From Cheiracanthium punctorium (lineage: Eukaryota; Arthropoda; Arachnida; Araneae; Cheiracanthiidae), in NCBI GenBank assembly GCA_038373885.1, contig JAWZYV010019585.1, positions 667,501 to 731,500 of the forward strand: a DNA stretch of 64,000 nt, in the 5' to 3' direction. Each line of letters starts with the position of its first letter. Position 1 is the first letter of the stretch. The notes below the pieces were generated by a model that was not told the DNA's origin, searched no databases, and saw only the letters and a program-made list of their open reading frames with translations. A program made the position numbers and the translations under genes. Positions 1 to 11,284 of the stretch are shown piece by piece.

Positions 1-1
1 C

Positions 2-757
2 GAATACCTGAAAAAAGCGATTCTCCAAAGATTTAGGGAAATAAAATCAGCTTCGGAAGTTCACGCGGAATTTAATGCAATTAGGCAAACCCCGAAAACA
101 TCGATTATACAACTAAGGGACATAATCTCTGAAAAGACTGAAGCATTTTTAGGGATCGATAAGCCGTCAGAGGAAACAGATAAAATAAAGAACCACATCA
201 TGCTCGCGAAATTCACGGAAGCAGTACGTCCGGAAATTAGAAGAGAAATTTTAAAAGAAAACATAAAACACTTTGACGAGGCGGTTGAGTTGGCAATCAG
301 ACTGGAGAGAATTTTTAATGAAGAAGAAGACATAAACAATATTGACGTACAAAAATCAGACGTTACTGGTCTATTGAAGGACTTAGAAATCGCGCAGTTA
401 AAAGATAAAATAAAACAGTTTGAGGATAAAATTCAGGCACTCGAGATTTCTCAAGTGAATGAAAAATCCAATCCATTGAAATCATGCTCTTTTTGTAAAA
501 AACAAAATCACACAGACACAGACTGCTGGTTCAATCCCCGAAATAGAAGACAACCAGTTAATCAACATAATAGTAGTTATAAACAAGTTGCAATTATCTG
601 CCAAATATGCGGAAAGTCGAACCACTCCGCTCAGACATGCTGGGAAAGAATTCCCGCGGACGGTCGACAGCAACCAAATGTCCGCAGAACGAACAACAAT
701 GGAAACAGGAACTATAAGAATTTAAACTCATACAGGGGTCCCAGAGGCAACAGATAA
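2..757 (+). CDS. gag: Gag polyprotein of a Ty3/gypsy-type LTR retrotransposon (5'-truncated by window edge)
   Basis: The reading frame is open from base 2, well upstream of the first ATG at 200, so the window cuts into the gene and the true start lies to the left. About 250 residues are visible. The first part is charged and helical, as in retrotransposon capsid domains. Near the C-terminus are two perfect zinc knuckles of the form CX2CX4HX4C, one starting CSFCKKQNH (about 484-525) and one starting CQICGKSNH (about 601-642). They are followed by an Arg/Asn-rich basic tail, as in nucleocapsid domains that bind element RNA. The stop TAA is at 755-757. The pol frame overlaps the gag end (718-757), and a slippery heptamer sits in the overlap. 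Family knowledge says Gag forms the particle that packages the RNA. Confidence is high for retroelement Gag because of the paired zinc knuckles and the pol that follows. Confidence 0.92.
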   Translation, partial: EYLKKAILQRFREIKSASEVHAEFNAIRQTPKTSIIQLRDIISEKTEAFLGIDKPSEETDKIKNHIMLAKFTEAVRPEIRREILKENIKHFDEAVELAIRLERIFNEEEDINNIDVQKSDVTGLLKDLEIAQLKDKIKQFEDKIQALEISQVNEKSNPLKSCSFCKKQNHTDTDCWFNPRNRRQPVNQHNSSYKQVAIICQICGKSNHSAQTCWERIPADGRQQPNVRRTNNNGNRNYKNLNSYRGPRGNR

Positions 758-3700
758 ATAATAATCAGAGGTTGGGATCCCATAGAACGAAACTCGAGGC
801 TACCAAAGTAAATATTGACCATAAAAACAAGAATAAAAATCAAATGATAGAGGCACAAAATAGTACGAAAGAAATAAATGATAATAAACGCAAACAACAA
901 GAGAACCATAGGTATATAATGTCGGTGAGTGACAACGAGCAAAATGTAATTAAATTACCACTAGTAACGCTTAACATTGGGGATGAAGAATATGCTGCAC
1001 TCATTGATTCAGGAGCAGGAATTAGTTTAATAAATAACGAAATATTTGAAGGAATAAAAAGTAAAATAAAAATAAACTTTATTTCCAGACAGGTAACAAT
1101 AAAATCTGTGACACAACAAACTGTACCTTTTCTAAAAGCCGTGAAGTTTTCATTTAAAATAGGGCATAAAAAATGTAATAACACCTTTTTCGTGGCAAAC
1201 TTCAAAATGAACCCACAATACCCAATCATACTAGGTTACGACTTCATGATTAATAATAAAGTAATTTTAAATACGAAACAAAATAGCATAACAATAAATA
1301 ATGAAGAAATTCCAATTAATAAATCAGAGACCAAAAATACGGAGCTAAGGGAAGAAAATGATAAGACGGAGGAGATTAATAATTGCATTCGAATAGCGCG
1401 GAAAGTACTGATTCCGCCCGCGGACACAAAAATAGTAAATTTAAAAACAGATCGACCTATTGAAAAGCAACAAAATGAAAGCAACATTCAAGTGATACCC
1501 AAATTCCAAAAGGAACAGATATGCATCATCCAACAAAAAACAGATAAGTCGTTACAAATGATTTTCGAAAATAACACCAACACCACGAAACATTTACAAA
1601 AAAACATGAAAGTCGCGAAAATCATAGAACCGCAGAACGTTCGGCAGATACGGGAGTCATCACAAGGTACAGAAGTAGGAATGAATTATTGTGCACAAAC
1701 AACTAATGATAGGGACAATATCCTAAACTTGAGAAAAAAGGAATTCGAAGAGGCGACTTTTGATTTAGATCATTTACCGGAAGACCAACAGCGTATATTT
1801 AAAAAAATGCTACAAGAAAACTATCAGGTATTCTCTACCTCTTATAAAACATTAGGAGTGACAGACGCTGTGAGACCGCAAATCAAATTAGCCCACAATT
1901 ACCCTATCCAATGTAGACCGTACCCAATACCGCAAAACATGAAAACGCTCGCAGACCGCGAAATAGACGAGCTATTAGAAGCGGGTATACTCGAACCATC
2001 CGACGGGGGTTACGCGTTCCCAATAATCTTCGTTAAAAAACAAACGAGTGAGGAAAATAAAACCCCTAAATACCGAATGGCGACAGATTTTCGATTATTA
2101 AATAACATCACTGAACCTTATAAAACATATATCCCGCATATTGAAGATATCTTACAAGAAGTTGCCGGATTGAAATGGTACACGACTATGGATCTTAAAT
2201 CTGCGTTTTTTCAAATAGCATTACCGGAGGCAGAGCGAGAGAAATGTGCAATAATTACCCACCGAGGAAATTTTAGACACACGAGACTACCCTTTGGCTT
2301 GCGTAACAGCGCCAGTTACTTCACCCAACTCATGAATACGGTGCTGGGAGGTATGAGAGAAACGAAGATAAATTTCTACCTAGACGATATAATCATACCA
2401 GCTAATTCCCTCGAAGAATTACGAAAAAAAATGACTTTAATATTCCAAAAGCTCAAAGAGTTTAATTTAACATTGGACCCGTCAAAAATCAAAATAGCCC
2501 GAAAAAATATCACATGTTTAGGATTCCAAGTGGACGAAGTAGGGATTTCCCCAGACCCAAAAAACATCGTGAAAATCACAAAATTTAAAACACCTAAGTC
2601 AGTTAAAGAGATTCAATCATTTTTAGGGATGACAAATTACTTCAGAACGATTATTCCACAATATTCCCAAATTATTGCACCGATTGTGCAGCTCACAAGA
2701 AAGACCAAAAAATGTGAATGGTCGGAAGAGTGTCAGACTAGTTTCGCGAACATACAACAGATCATTTTAGAAAAACCAAGAATTTCCAAAATTGATTTTG
2801 CAAAACCATTCCTGTTAGCAACCGATGCATCCAACACGGCCATTAATGGTATTTTAATGCAGGATCGGCCAGAAGGCAGAACACCAGTCAAATTTTTTAG
2901 CAGAATTTTAAAAAATGCGGAAAAACGATACTCATCTCTTAAACTGGAACTAATGGCAATTTATGAAGCGGTGAGACATTTTCGCAATTATTTATGGAAC
3001 CATGAATTTGTATTAATTAGTGACGCGAAATCATTGAAATACCATTTAGATCTAACGCAGCAATCCGATATCACTGCAAGGTGGCTATTATTTTTAAGTG
3101 AATTTGCGTTTAAATTTCAACATATAAAGGGTGAGGAAAACCCCGCGGATTATTTGTCCCGATACATCTTACAAGAAGAACAGGTAAATAACATAACGGC
3201 ACAAATCTTCGAAGGGAAGAAGGATTTAACGACCGAAAAAATTAAACAAGAACAGCAGAACGATGAATTATTGAACAAAATAATACCACACGTCCGCGAA
3301 AAGACCCCTAAAAGTCCTAAGTTCAAAAATTACTATCTCGATGCACATGGAATTCTTCGTTATAGGGAAAAAGCCACGCGAGAGAGGGCAGGAATAGATG
3401 TAATCGTGATCCCTCAGGCTTTAAAACAGTCCGTGATCAAAATTGCACACGCAACACATTTCGGCAGACAAAAAACGATCGATTTTATAAAAAAATTTTA
3501 TACTTGGGGCAACTTATTTGATGACGTAAAGACGTTTATCGATAACTGTCACAGATGTGCACAATTCAAAAACAGGCACATTCCCGCTACGGCGAGACAA
3601 AAAATGGACCGAGCAATACTGCCCGGAAAGTGTCTACATATAGATATTGTTGGGAAGCTGCCTCGCAGTGTCAGAGGCAATTGCTTTTTTTTTTCCGTAA

Positions 3701-4563
3701 TTGACAGTTTCTCAAGGTATATAGAATTATTTCCATGTAGAAAAATCACTGCGGATCAAATAGTTCAATGTTTACAAAGTTATTTTTCTCGTTTTGGGCT
3801 TCCAGATACGATTATATCGGATAACGGACCTCAATTCAGATCAAAGGAATTAAGGAGTTTTTTAAAATCTCTCAATATAGAGAGTCGTTTTTCGTCGATC
3901 TACCACCCACAATCGAATGGGACGGTAGAGCGAGCACAAGGCACGCTTCAGCAGTGTATTCGATGCATAGCAGAGAACACTTTTGAATGGGAAGATGCAA
4001 GTGTATGGGCGCAGCTCTATTACAACGCCTCTAAACACAGGGCGACGAATTTCCCGCCGGCGTTACTATTTCTGGGTCGTGACATTAAAATACCCCTGGA
4101 CAATACAACTGACGGACAGGGACAAAATATTTTCGAATCAAGATGGTCCCAAGAGGAAATACAAATATTTGTGGACAAATTAATTAAGCAGAATTTAAAT
4201 AACAGACAACAGGCCTGGATATTCCAAGAAAAAGCGGCTAAACCGCAGAACTTAAAAAAACCCGCTAAACATACTCCAATCCACATAGGGGATTTGGTAT
4301 ACATGAGAAATATGCACAAGAAGTGTAAATTTGACCCCATTTTTACCGGCCCTTATAGGGTAATGAAACTTTTGCGAAATAATAATTTGTTACTTAAAGA
4401 AGTGAATAAACCTCATGGAGAATCAAAAAAAGTTCATAAAAACCTCATTTTTCGGGTAAAACCCCAGACACAAGAAACAGACCCTGACGAGTCAAAAACC
4501 CCCACCCATGGTTATTGGTTACGCAACCGCTCCCGGAAGGGGCGAGAAACAGCACAAACATAA
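718..4563 (+). CDS. pol: Pol polyprotein of a Ty3/gypsy retrotransposon: protease, reverse transcriptase, RNase H, integrase
   Basis: An intact frame of about 1,280 codons. It opens after a stop at 715-717 and has no AUG before 844, so it is probably made as Gag-Pol by -1 frameshifting. Numbering residues from the codon at 772, the domains run in order. The aspartic protease has DSG at 79-81. The reverse transcriptase has its first Asp at 474 (TTMDLKSAF) and YLDD at 536-539. RNase H has D685, E726 and D751, and is followed by HIKGEENPADYLSR. Integrase has a zinc-binding H893, H896, C926, C929 and a D958, D1017, E1053 triad with exactly 35 residues between the last two. The C-terminus carries a GPY/F motif (GPY at 1193-1195) and no chromodomain. 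The order RT-RNase H-integrase marks Ty3/gypsy rather than Copia. No env frame follows. There are no internal stops, so this copy is young or was recently active. The exact clade is not determined. Confidence 0.95.
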   Translation, partial: EFKLIQGSQRQQINNNQRLGSHRTKLEATKVNIDHKNKNKNQMIEAQNSTKEINDNKRKQQENHRYIMSVSDNEQNVIKLPLVTLNIGDEEYAALIDSGAGISLINNEIFEGIKSKIKINFISRQVTIKSVTQQTVPFLKAVKFSFKIGHKKCNNTFFVANFKMNPQYPIILGYDFMINNKVILNTKQNSITINNEEIPINKSETKNTELREENDKTEEINNCIRIARKVLIPPADTKIVNLKTDRPIEKQQNESNIQVIPKFQKEQICIIQQKTDKSLQMIFENNTNTTKHLQKNMKVAKIIEPQNVRQIRESSQGTEVGMNYCAQTTNDRDNILNLRKKEFEEATFDLDHLPEDQQRIFKKMLQENYQVFSTSYKTLGVTDAVRPQIKLAHNYPIQCRPYPIPQNMKTLADREIDELLEAGILEPSDGGYAFPIIFVKKQTSEENKTPKYRMATDFRLLNNITEPYKTYIPHIEDILQEVAGLKWYTTMDLKSAFFQIALPEAEREKCAIITHRGNFRHTRLPFGLRNSASYFTQLMNTVLGGMRETKINFYLDDIIIPANSLEELRKKMTLIFQKLKEFNLTLDPSKIKIARKNITCLGFQVDEVGISPDPKNIVKITKFKTPKSVKEIQSFLGMTNYFRTIIPQYSQIIAPIVQLTRKTKKCEWSEECQTSFANIQQIILEKPRISKIDFAKPFLLATDASNTAINGILMQDRPEGRTPVKFFSRILKNAEKRYSSLKLELMAIYEAVRHFRNYLWNHEFVLISDAKSLKYHLDLTQQSDITARWLLFLSEFAFKFQHIKGEENPADYLSRYILQEEQVNNITAQIFEGKKDLTTEKIKQEQQNDELLNKIIPHVREKTPKSPKFKNYYLDAHGILRYREKATRERAGIDVIVIPQALKQSVIKIAHATHFGRQKTIDFIKKFYTWGNLFDDVKTFIDNCHRCAQFKNRHIPATARQKMDRAILPGKCLHIDIVGKLPRSVRGNCFFFSVIDSFSRYIELFPCRKITADQIVQCLQSYFSRFGLPDTIISDNGPQFRSKELRSFLKSLNIESRFSSIYHPQSNGTVERAQGTLQQCIRCIAENTFEWEDASVWAQLYYNASKHRATNFPPALLFLGRDIKIPLDNTTDGQGQNIFESRWSQEEIQIFVDKLIKQNLNNRQQAWIFQEKAAKPQNLKKPAKHTPIHIGDLVYMRNMHKKCKFDPIFTGPYRVMKLLRNNNLLLKEVNKPHGESKKVHKNLIFRVKPQTQETDPDESKTPTHGYWLRNRSRKGRETAQT
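721..781 (+). promoter_or_regulatory. Programmed -1 ribosomal frameshift site (slippery heptamer plus stem)
   Basis: In the gag frame the heptamer T TTA AAC lies at 721-727, exactly in the X XXY YYZ phase needed for a -1 shift into the pol frame. After a 7-nt spacer, GGGGTCCC (735-742) can pair over all 8 positions, one of them G-U, with GGGATCCC (774-781), enclosing a loop that contains the gag stop. Position, phase and spacing match known -1 frameshift signals. No pseudoknot partner was found by eye. Confidence 0.85.
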
Positions 4564-5014
4564 GAAAAGAACAAAAATTCAAAAAAAAAAAAAAAAAAGG
4601 GGTTCTTACCAGCAGCCGAGTTGTGAGGTCCAGAGTGTTCCACGAGCGTTCATTCAAATTTTTGGGTTTTCGGTTGCGTCAGTAGATGATGAAAAGATTG
4701 GAATTTCTGTGAAAGGATAACGAAAACGAGAATTACAAAACTGATAGGAAAAAAGAGAAAAACGCGACCTGGAAGGCAATTGAATTTAGCTAATCATAAC
4801 AGTAATAATAATAAGAATCATAATAATAAAGACATGATATATATATAATCAAAAGGGATATCCCGTGTAACCTTGTGCACTGCAGAAAAGCTAAGCTGAA
4901 AATGAAGAAAATGTTAACAACAAAAAAAAAAAAAAAAAAAAAAGAGACGGACAAAATATAATAATGTTGATAATAATAGCAAGCAATAAGATAACAGGCA
5001 CACACATACGTAGG

Positions 5015-5045
<31 letters not shown>

Positions 5046-6142
5046 AAATAAATAAAATAAAATAAAATAAATAAAAAGTAAAACACAAGTTAGCAAGGCA
5101 TCAGCTGGTGTTGTCGTTTGGCTTTTTCTGTTGGTAAACAAACCGGCAGGGAGCCATTCGCATGGGGGCGAGTCGTTCGTTCGGATTTACGGAGAGTCGT
5201 TCGTTCGGATGTCACGCATAGGATGCAAGAGAAGGGCAACATGAAAAGACAAAAATATGCATATAAATAAATACCGCACATACAGCTATAGGCGAGACAA
5301 ATACATAGTACAGTAATTTTACTAAAAATTTTAATTAATACAAGTTAGAATAAAATTATTGAGTTGCGTCACCAGAGTACCTGGGACGGAAAGCTGCAGA
5401 TTTCCCCTTGGATTTTGGTACTTATCGGGCAATTGCAGGCAATAACCACGATGAGTAAGACGCGCTCTAGAATAATAGAAGACTATTTATTTTAAAGTAA
5501 ACATAGGGAGTTCACAGAATAATAACCTATCAGACCGCATGGACTCGACATGCAGATCGGCGCTATACAAAATAAAACGTAAGAATAGTAACGTTAAGTT
5601 TGTTTCTCTTTACAAAATTACAGTTAATAGGGCGGCATAAGCTTTCATTAACAAAATAATTAAATAACAATCACTTACCTCTACACGACGTTGACATCCT
5701 AAAAAAAAACACAGGCGAAAAAGGTGCCGAGTCACTCCCGGCGCAGGAGATAAACCGGTTGCCCACAGCACGAGTTGAGTCGTCGAGCTGCAGTTTCCCC
5801 CGTTTCCAAACGCGCGGATGTATTATACGCAGTGAAAAACCGGAAATTTCAACCATGAGTTCCGATTGTCAAGCGACAAACAGTTTCGCAGCCGGAAGGA
5901 TCTGCTTAAAAGGAATACAAGAGGAGAGAGCGTAGTTCCAGAACGCACGGGTTTAGCGGTGAAACTCTTTTACAAGTACGGGAATGTAGAAATGAATTGA
6001 ATGAGTAAATAAGAACGCATCGATGATTATGGCTAGATATTTTGAAACAGTGGTACGTGAGGTGTACCGTACGTGGTACGTGAGGTGTACCGTACAAATA
6101 AAAGGGTGTGCAATATAGGAATGAATCCCCTGTCTGAGCAAA

Positions 6143-6214
<72 letters not shown>

Positions 6215-7450
6215 AAGGAAGACGAGTATTTTTTATGATATGCAGATAAATATATATGTGTAACAAGTAATAGACACACATGATATTGTATGTTATTCTT
6301 AATATATATATAATATAAATATGGTACTCTAATAATATAAATATGGTACATGTTGGTACAGAATGTGTGATCAAACATAATAATGTGTGTACAATCCCAT
6401 TGGTGTACAATATATTATTTTGAAGAAATTGAGAAACAAGATACAAAGGTAACTCATTAATGTTATTAATGCAAAGTGGTTCGGAAACATTATCGATACT
6501 GCCAGATTTAACAAAATCTGACAAAACAAACCCGCAAAGGAGAACGAAAATGTTCACGTGAAACCACAAAATGCTTGAGACACAACGGGAGAACAAATGT
6601 ATCACAACTGAGACTTTTGCCATGTGTAGCTACGCGTGACGGACTATATGGACTAAACTCCAACTACTACACTGTAGAACGTAGCACATAATTTGCTACG
6701 TATGATGGACTATATCGCATGGACTATACAGGACAAGTGCCAAATTTTAAAACGTAGCACATGTGTAGCTACGTGTAATGAACTAGTAACTGTGGACATT
6801 GAATATTTTTTTTTCTTGTTTTTTTTATGTACACGGGGGAGAGATGTGGTGAAGTGAAACAGCAGTAAAATATAATTTTGAGACGGTTCCCATGGGAAGA
6901 CCACACAAGTAGACCGTAAATTAGAAGAGGCGCCAGGCAATGGACAGTCTGGACACTATAGCACAATGAACTGTCAACGTTAAAATATTTATGGCCGAAA
7001 ATATTTATGGCCGAAAATGATATGCAAATTTGGCGGGGTATATTCCCGAATGATCCACCTACATGTCTGGGATTCGACGAGAGGATGCATTAATTCCCCG
7101 AGACGAACAAATCAGAAACTCCAGCCAATGATGTAAGAGGGGGTAAGAAAAGAGGAATCAACCCCGTGGGAGAAGAAAAAAAGACGACAGAACGAGTGTG
7201 CTAGAGAAAAGAAGCAGAGCAGAGTTTGAAAAAGGTGTGAACGGACTTAAAAAATCAGTGTGTGCTTCGAATCAATATGATCAAGTTGTGTTCAAAAGAA
7301 ACATGGAATCAGAGGCCAGATGATGGCTTAAGAGAAAGACAGCGGTTCCAAGAGGGCACGCGTCGATCGTGTCTTGTGTAAAGACGGCTACCTCATCAGA
7401 ATGGTGAATATTAACAGTAATCTATTTATTATTTGCGTCTCAAAACTTTT
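4564..7450 (+). other. 3' non-coding region of the Ty3/gypsy element, expected to contain the 3' LTR (edges not resolved)
   Basis: No credible coding frame is present; long minus-strand frames here are translations of poly-A and AAT tracts. An A18G4 run at 4581-4602 could be the polypurine tract that primes plus-strand synthesis. The stretch also holds A-rich runs, an AAT microsatellite, short direct repeats (5170-5210, 6051-6096) and repeated hairpins (6626-6774). AATAAA-type signals are frequent. The 3' LTR must lie in or near here if the element is complete, but the matching 5' LTR is outside the window, so its boundaries cannot be fixed. Sequence up to about 7450 differs in texture from the AT-rich DNA that follows. 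Confidence 0.45.
6146..6212. repeat. (AAT)n microsatellite followed by a poly-A run
   Basis: About ten AAT units (6146-6179) run directly into roughly 30 A residues. This could be the tail of an inserted retroelement or simple replication slippage. It produces spurious frames on both strands. Confidence 0.9.
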
Positions 7451-9858
7451 GTGGATACCCCTTATCCTCCAAAACCACATCTCCCCCAGACATGTTTAAG
7501 TTTAAAATTATGTCAATATCGTCTGTTAATTAATATTAGTGGAATGACTAAGAATAAATGGTATTTAGTTGCAATTCATAGAGTCTTTAGTTTTTTTAGT
7601 GTTTTGGTGTATGTCAAACATTTTTCAATTTTTTCAGCGTAATACTAGGAGTACTTGCCAGGCAGGTTATGCGCGGCATAATACCACTGTACGATCATCT
7701 TAGGCTTTAGTTTTCCTCAAATTTTAACCACTGCTGCAACAATCCACCACACTAGGGATACAATTTAAAAACCAGAGAAAAAGCTGCAATGTTGCATTTA
7801 AGAAGCATTTACAAAATTAAAAAAAAATTTCGCATCCAACGGTTACCAATTTCAACTTATGAGGGGCGGTTTGAAACTTGTGCTTTCAAAACATTACTCT
7901 CTGTTAAGAATGAACTTATTTTAAATTATAAAAAAGTACTTTTACGGGCTCTAATAATGCAAGTACAAAATATTCATTAAGTAAGTTTTCAATATAAGAA
8001 ATCCTCGGTTTCTAATATTAAACACAGCTGAAGACTTTTTCAGAAAAATACTTATAAAGTTGCCTTTAAAACTACTTTAGATTCACAAACACTTCCTAAG
8101 TTAATTTTCAAACTTAATAACTTGGAAAAAAACTTTAGGAGTAAAGTATATGTAGGACAATTTCGAAAAGAAGTTGTTAAAAATATTCAATCTTTCCGTT
8201 CATTCTAATTAGAAAGTTAATTAAAGTCACTTGCGTCAACCTAAATTGATTTTTAAATAAAAATTTAAATTATAAATAGCAAGAACGGTTATTAATTAGA
8301 GTAAACTACGAAGAATGAAAAAAAATTGTTTTACTATTTAATTATAGTCCGTTCCTTTCATGCATGAAGCAATAAACGTCTTAATTTTTAATAAGTTACT
8401 GTATATAGATATATATATATTTATAACACAACCTGAAACAATTAATAAATACACATACTTTTTAGAAAAATGTGGCTTAACTACTTTTAAAAGGTTCTTT
8501 TGGAGAAATTTTAAGAAATTTCAGAAAAAAAAATATGCATGTAAATGGTATCGAATGATGTTTCATTATGGATTTTCAGTGTAATAAAACATTACCCATT
8601 TTGAATAATTACTTTTTAAGAGATGCTAGTAATGACAACTATTAATATATCTGATTATTTATATAATGTATGCATTTGAAAGTAAAGAATTTTTTTTTGT
8701 CCGAATCTGTCAGAAAAGGCTACATTTTAATTTTTTTCACAGAAAGTATAACAAAAGCTATGAGCTATGAGAAGCGAATTATACATAATAAGATATAAAG
8801 CAATTTTGAAAATAGAAAAACAGTCACACTATGTTAAATTCCTTGAAAGATAGAAAAGACAAATAGACTACGGTTTTTATATAAAGTTTCAAGTAAATAA
8901 AACAAAGCAAGTGCATTTGTTAAAAAAGTAGTAAACATTTCTAAGGCTTCCTTTTAATATTGATGTGAACCTGTAACGAACTTTTATTATGTAGTATTAA
9001 TTGTTATTCATCAGTTATTTGAGCATATTTATGCTGTTAATATTGTTTTAATGCATATTTTTTTTCTTTTCAGGTGAGTAAATTATAGAAATTATCTGTA
9101 TACTGCAATGCTAAGGTATTTTCACCTTAAAATTATTTCAATTATTTCAGTTTACTTCATAAATAATGCATTTTCAGAAAATTGTTTAAAGAAGTAGAAT
9201 TCTTAAAGTGTTATTATTTGAATAAAACTAATGACTACGTATATACATATTTTACACATACTTCATACAGCAAATGAGTTTTAGTGAATTCAAGTACACA
9301 TCCAAAAAACAACTTTCTCCAAAGGATTGATTGTTGAAATTAAAACGCAAAAGCCCTACAAGGCGCCAAGGGTAATGTTATACGGACAAAACACATAAAG
9401 AACGATTAAGTTACAAAACGCATGTTTAAAAACATGTGATTATAATATTGGGAGTCTCATACATAAGAGGTTTCAGCTGTCCTCACAAAAAAAAGCAAGA
9501 CAAAAGATGTGTGGAAAGCGGACGCAAAGCTACCGGCCCACCCCAATCCGCCAGACCCTCAGGTGGTCGCCGATCATTTCTGCCAAAACATTGATACAAA
9601 GGCGTCACTGTTGAGCGTCTGGATTTGCAACTGCTCATACATGTTGATTTTACCTAAGGTACATTCATCCGTTGATACATTCATCTCCTAGCGCCGTTTC
9701 ATTTGACTTCCGACCATGCATCTCTGATGAAAGTTTTTTGTTTAAATGAGTAGTGTCACCTCTTAATTTTGTCCCTCTCTTATGAAATACTCAGTATTTT
9801 TTCACAGTGTTTTCTTTAGGTAAAGTCCAATATTGCTGAAGTCCTTTAATGTAAATAT

Positions 9859-9884
9859 GAATATATATATATATATATATATAT
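9859..9884. repeat. (AT)n microsatellite
   Basis: Uninterrupted AT dinucleotide run, visible directly in the sequence. Confidence 0.9.
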
Positions 9885-10894
9885 TCTTTTATTCAAACCA
9901 ACGTTTATATTTAAAACTGAAGCTTTTAATTTTTATTGAAACTTTCAGCACATTGTATGCGTTATTACACTTCTTCTATGATGGTGTTTAACTATTCATA
10001 ATTTTGTAATAAACTTATTCTCTCATAGCAGTATTAAATTAACTTCTAGGAGCAAATCTTAAAATGTTTTCTTTTATCGTTAAATTTTTAATTCCGCAAA
10101 ATTCAGCAATCAGACAATCATTAATTATATTATGGTAAATAATTTTCACTAAATGCTCTTACGTAACTCGCAGTGTACATTTGTCAGAATGAAATGTTGT
10201 AATCAATTCTCCACTACCTTTCCAATCTGTAACTGAGCTGAATTTTAACACACTGAAGTTTAGTTTTCAGTTTGTAGTTTCCAAGTAGCAGACTATCGAT
10301 CTTTGAAGGTTAATCTGTGGTATAGTCGACTCCCAAATCTCTGCCGCATTCCTAGCTTGGGAGATTCAGCTAAGCCAGCCCGAAAAGAATACATCAAATT
10401 TATTTACAAACTTAGCCTTAAAAACTTCAAATTTTAGAAGTTTCTTTTACATTGCCTTGTGTTATTTTTTCATTTGTTGATAATTTGAAGGCCTTTTTAT
10501 TCTATGAAACAATTTTAAAATTGGCTTTCACTGTCTGGAATTTATGCTGCCACCTTTTGTGTAAGTTTGTTTTCTCACAATGAAGTAACCCGTGCAATTC
10601 GGACATAGTGATTCCTTTTTCTAGACAATAAAACGCATGTCTGTTTCATAGCAAAAATTTGAATTAACATTAGCATATAACCCAGAATATATTAAAAGAT
10701 AACTAGAAACACACTGCAGAAACTAAATCAAAATATCGACTATGGAATAAAGGAGTTTATAAAGTTGATCATTTTCATCTTTGTTATACAGTCAATTACT
10801 TTTATTTTTGCTAATACTCGATTCTGTAAAATATATAGCCGCATAAATCGGAGTTACAGCAGGGGGATGTGGAGGCCGAAATTTCAGACTATTA

Positions 10895-10985
10895 TAGAGA
10901 TATTTCTTGGTAATTTCAACGTAACTCGATTGTAAAATAAAAAATTTACAATCGAGAAACGTTAAAATTTCCCCTACTATAAATT
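10895..10985. repeat. Imperfect long hairpin
   Basis: The arm around 10918-10937 (core CTCGATTGTAAA) pairs with its reverse complement around 10945-10964 (core TTTACAATCGAG) with few mismatches and a loop of about 8 nt. Weaker pairing continues outward through AATTT and TATAG segments. It could be a small fold-back element or a precursor-like RNA hairpin; the sequence alone does not decide. Confidence 0.6.
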
Positions 10986-11284
10986 AATGAACAGAAGTTA
11001 GCAATAGTATAATCCCCTTCCCTTCTCGAAATCCGTTCAATATAGCCAAATAGGTAAAGAAAAAGTAGTTCTGCTTTCAGAAATTGTATGTTTATTTCTT
11101 AAATACTGCTTTACTTCTCCTCCCCTCTCCCCCCAAAAAAAAATAAATAAATAAGTAAATAAAATTCATAGATATAGACGGCAATAATAATAAAATACAC
11201 GAACAAAAAAAAAATAGAACACCTGCGTATGAAATATCAAAATTTATTTTTTTAAGTTTACATTTCTAATATTATTAATTGCTA

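Larger units (their letters stand above)
7451..11284. other. AT-rich non-coding stretch
   Basis: No gene recognised; short frames show no family resemblance and no codon bias. Landmarks are a juxtaposed 3'/5' splice-site motif at 9058-9080, an (AT)n run at about 9859-9884, a small less AT-rich patch around 9500-9680 with no recognised content, and a long hairpin at about 10895-10985. Confidence 0.6.

Noticed and set aside
772..774. Start of pol at 772
   Set aside because: The codon is TTG and the frame is open upstream to 718 within gag, so this is not a real start; frameshift expression is preferred.
4790..5141. Minus-strand phenylalanine-rich frames
   Set aside because: They are translations of poly-A and AAAT tracts on the opposite strand.
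5953..6623. Minus-strand 141- and 196-codon frames
   Set aside because: They run through poly-A and (AAT)n and show homopolymer protein sequence; no family features.
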